Of a DNA stretch of 64,000 bases, positions 63,536 through 64,000 are shown piece after piece. The stretch is from Hypomesus transpacificus. Its lineage: Eukaryota; Chordata; Actinopteri; Osmeriformes; Osmeridae. The stretch covers positions 802,395-866,394 of the forward strand of contig NC_061078.1 in assembly GCF_021917145.1 (NCBI RefSeq), in the 5' to 3' direction. Numbering within the stretch: position 1 is the first letter of the stretch; the number at the start of each line of letters is the position of its first letter. The notes beneath the pieces were generated by a model. The model worked only from the letters and a program-made list of their open reading frames with translations, had not been told where the DNA came from and searched no databases. Position numbers and translations under genes: made by a program.

Positions 63536-63955
63536 TGGAAGCAAATTAGTGACATAATGTTTTGAATTTTAAAAGGCATTGAATACTTAATATTGAAATT
63601 TAAACAAGACCGAATTCTCTTATGAATATATGTCAATGTAAAATACAATTTAGCTTGCTCAACTTCGAGCTTAAAAAATTCAAGCCTATCAAATTGGAGC
63701 CCAAAAATTTTGACATAAAACAAATTTGAGCCTAAAACATTTGAGCCCGAATTTGATAGTCTCTAATTTTTTCGGCACAATTTTTTTATTTTTAAGATCG
63801 AATTTTGTAAGATCCATTTTTTTCGGCTCCAATTTGAGCAACCTGAATTTTATTTTACATTAAAATATATTCATATGAGAATTCGGTCTTGTTTAAATGT
63901 CAATATTAAGTATTCAATGCCTTTAAAAAACATGTCACTGATCTGCTTCCAAAAA
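63536..63955. mobile_element. AT-rich foldback element
   Basis: The left arm (TGGAAGCAAATTAGTGACAT, then AAAGGCATTGAATACTTAAT) returns in reverse complement at the right (63840-63955). Arms are about 110 bp with scattered mismatches. The centre repeats AAATTTGAGCC and AATTTTTTCGG-type motifs. Confidence 0.7.
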
Positions 63956-64000
63956 TGGCGTAACATCCATGTAGGTTACACAGGCGGGACACACGTATGT

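Noticed and set aside
63311..63565. 84-codon plus frame as the start of BRAT1, the expected head-to-head neighbour
   Set aside because: No similarity to BRAT1 that I can recognise and no splice donor in the right place.

Overview
The window is nuclear DNA from a ray-finned fish, most likely a euteleost. The evidence is GT-AG introns, dense (CA)n and (CT)n microsatellites, a Tc1/mariner element, several hAT-type elements, a tRNA-derived fish-type SINE, and intron-rich genes matching vertebrate pin1, lfng, ttyh3 and iqce. I could not settle the species. Simple and minisatellite repeats make up a very large share of the sequence, and most long open frames are repeat artefacts.

Layout. 352-2070 (+) is pin1 (prolyl isomerase, 4 exons), followed by its 3' UTR. 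2.7-11.3 kb is intergenic: microsatellites, foldback elements, and a solo-LTR-like element (6194-8395) that has been split by a hAT remnant carrying a 28-copy 32-bp minisatellite. 11368-13074 (-) is a peptide-receptor-like class A GPCR with one coding exon. 13.1-23.1 kb holds a non-autonomous hAT-like element (15482-16317), a roughly 950-bp polypyrimidine tract, and a nearly complete Tc1 element (18512-20172) whose transposase has one premature stop. 23111-25357 (+) is a fringe glycosyltransferase, called lfng from its neighbours. It converges on ttyh3 (28253-45972, -, 14 exons, tweety family). An intact hAT transposase gene (40079-41923, +) lies in ttyh3 intron 2. 47702-62943 (-) is iqce (about 19 exons, coiled coil plus IQ motifs), upstream of ttyh3 and in the same orientation. 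The last kilobase has no recognisable gene and contains a foldback element.

The genes do not form a pathway. lfng, ttyh3 and iqce are neighbours on human chromosome 7p22, so their proximity is conserved synteny. Pin1 is a phospho-Ser/Thr-Pro isomerase; lfng modifies Notch in the Golgi; ttyh3 is a membrane protein; iqce belongs to the ciliary Hedgehog machinery.

The most striking pattern is in the introns of lfng, ttyh3 and iqce. Many tandem arrays begin exactly at an exon edge, and their unit contains the last or first bases of the exon plus the splice site. The iqce exon 16 donor is repeated roughly 115 times, the ttyh3 exon 11 donor about 18 times, the ttyh3 exon 5 donor about 3 times, the iqce exon 7 acceptor 6 times and the lfng exon 4 donor about 11 times. 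I report this as a possibly undescribed class of splice-junction minisatellite. Other points are an expected fringe exon 2 that I cannot find, microsatellite-encoded residues in ttyh3, and a cluster of heat-shock elements next to the ttyh3 stop codon.
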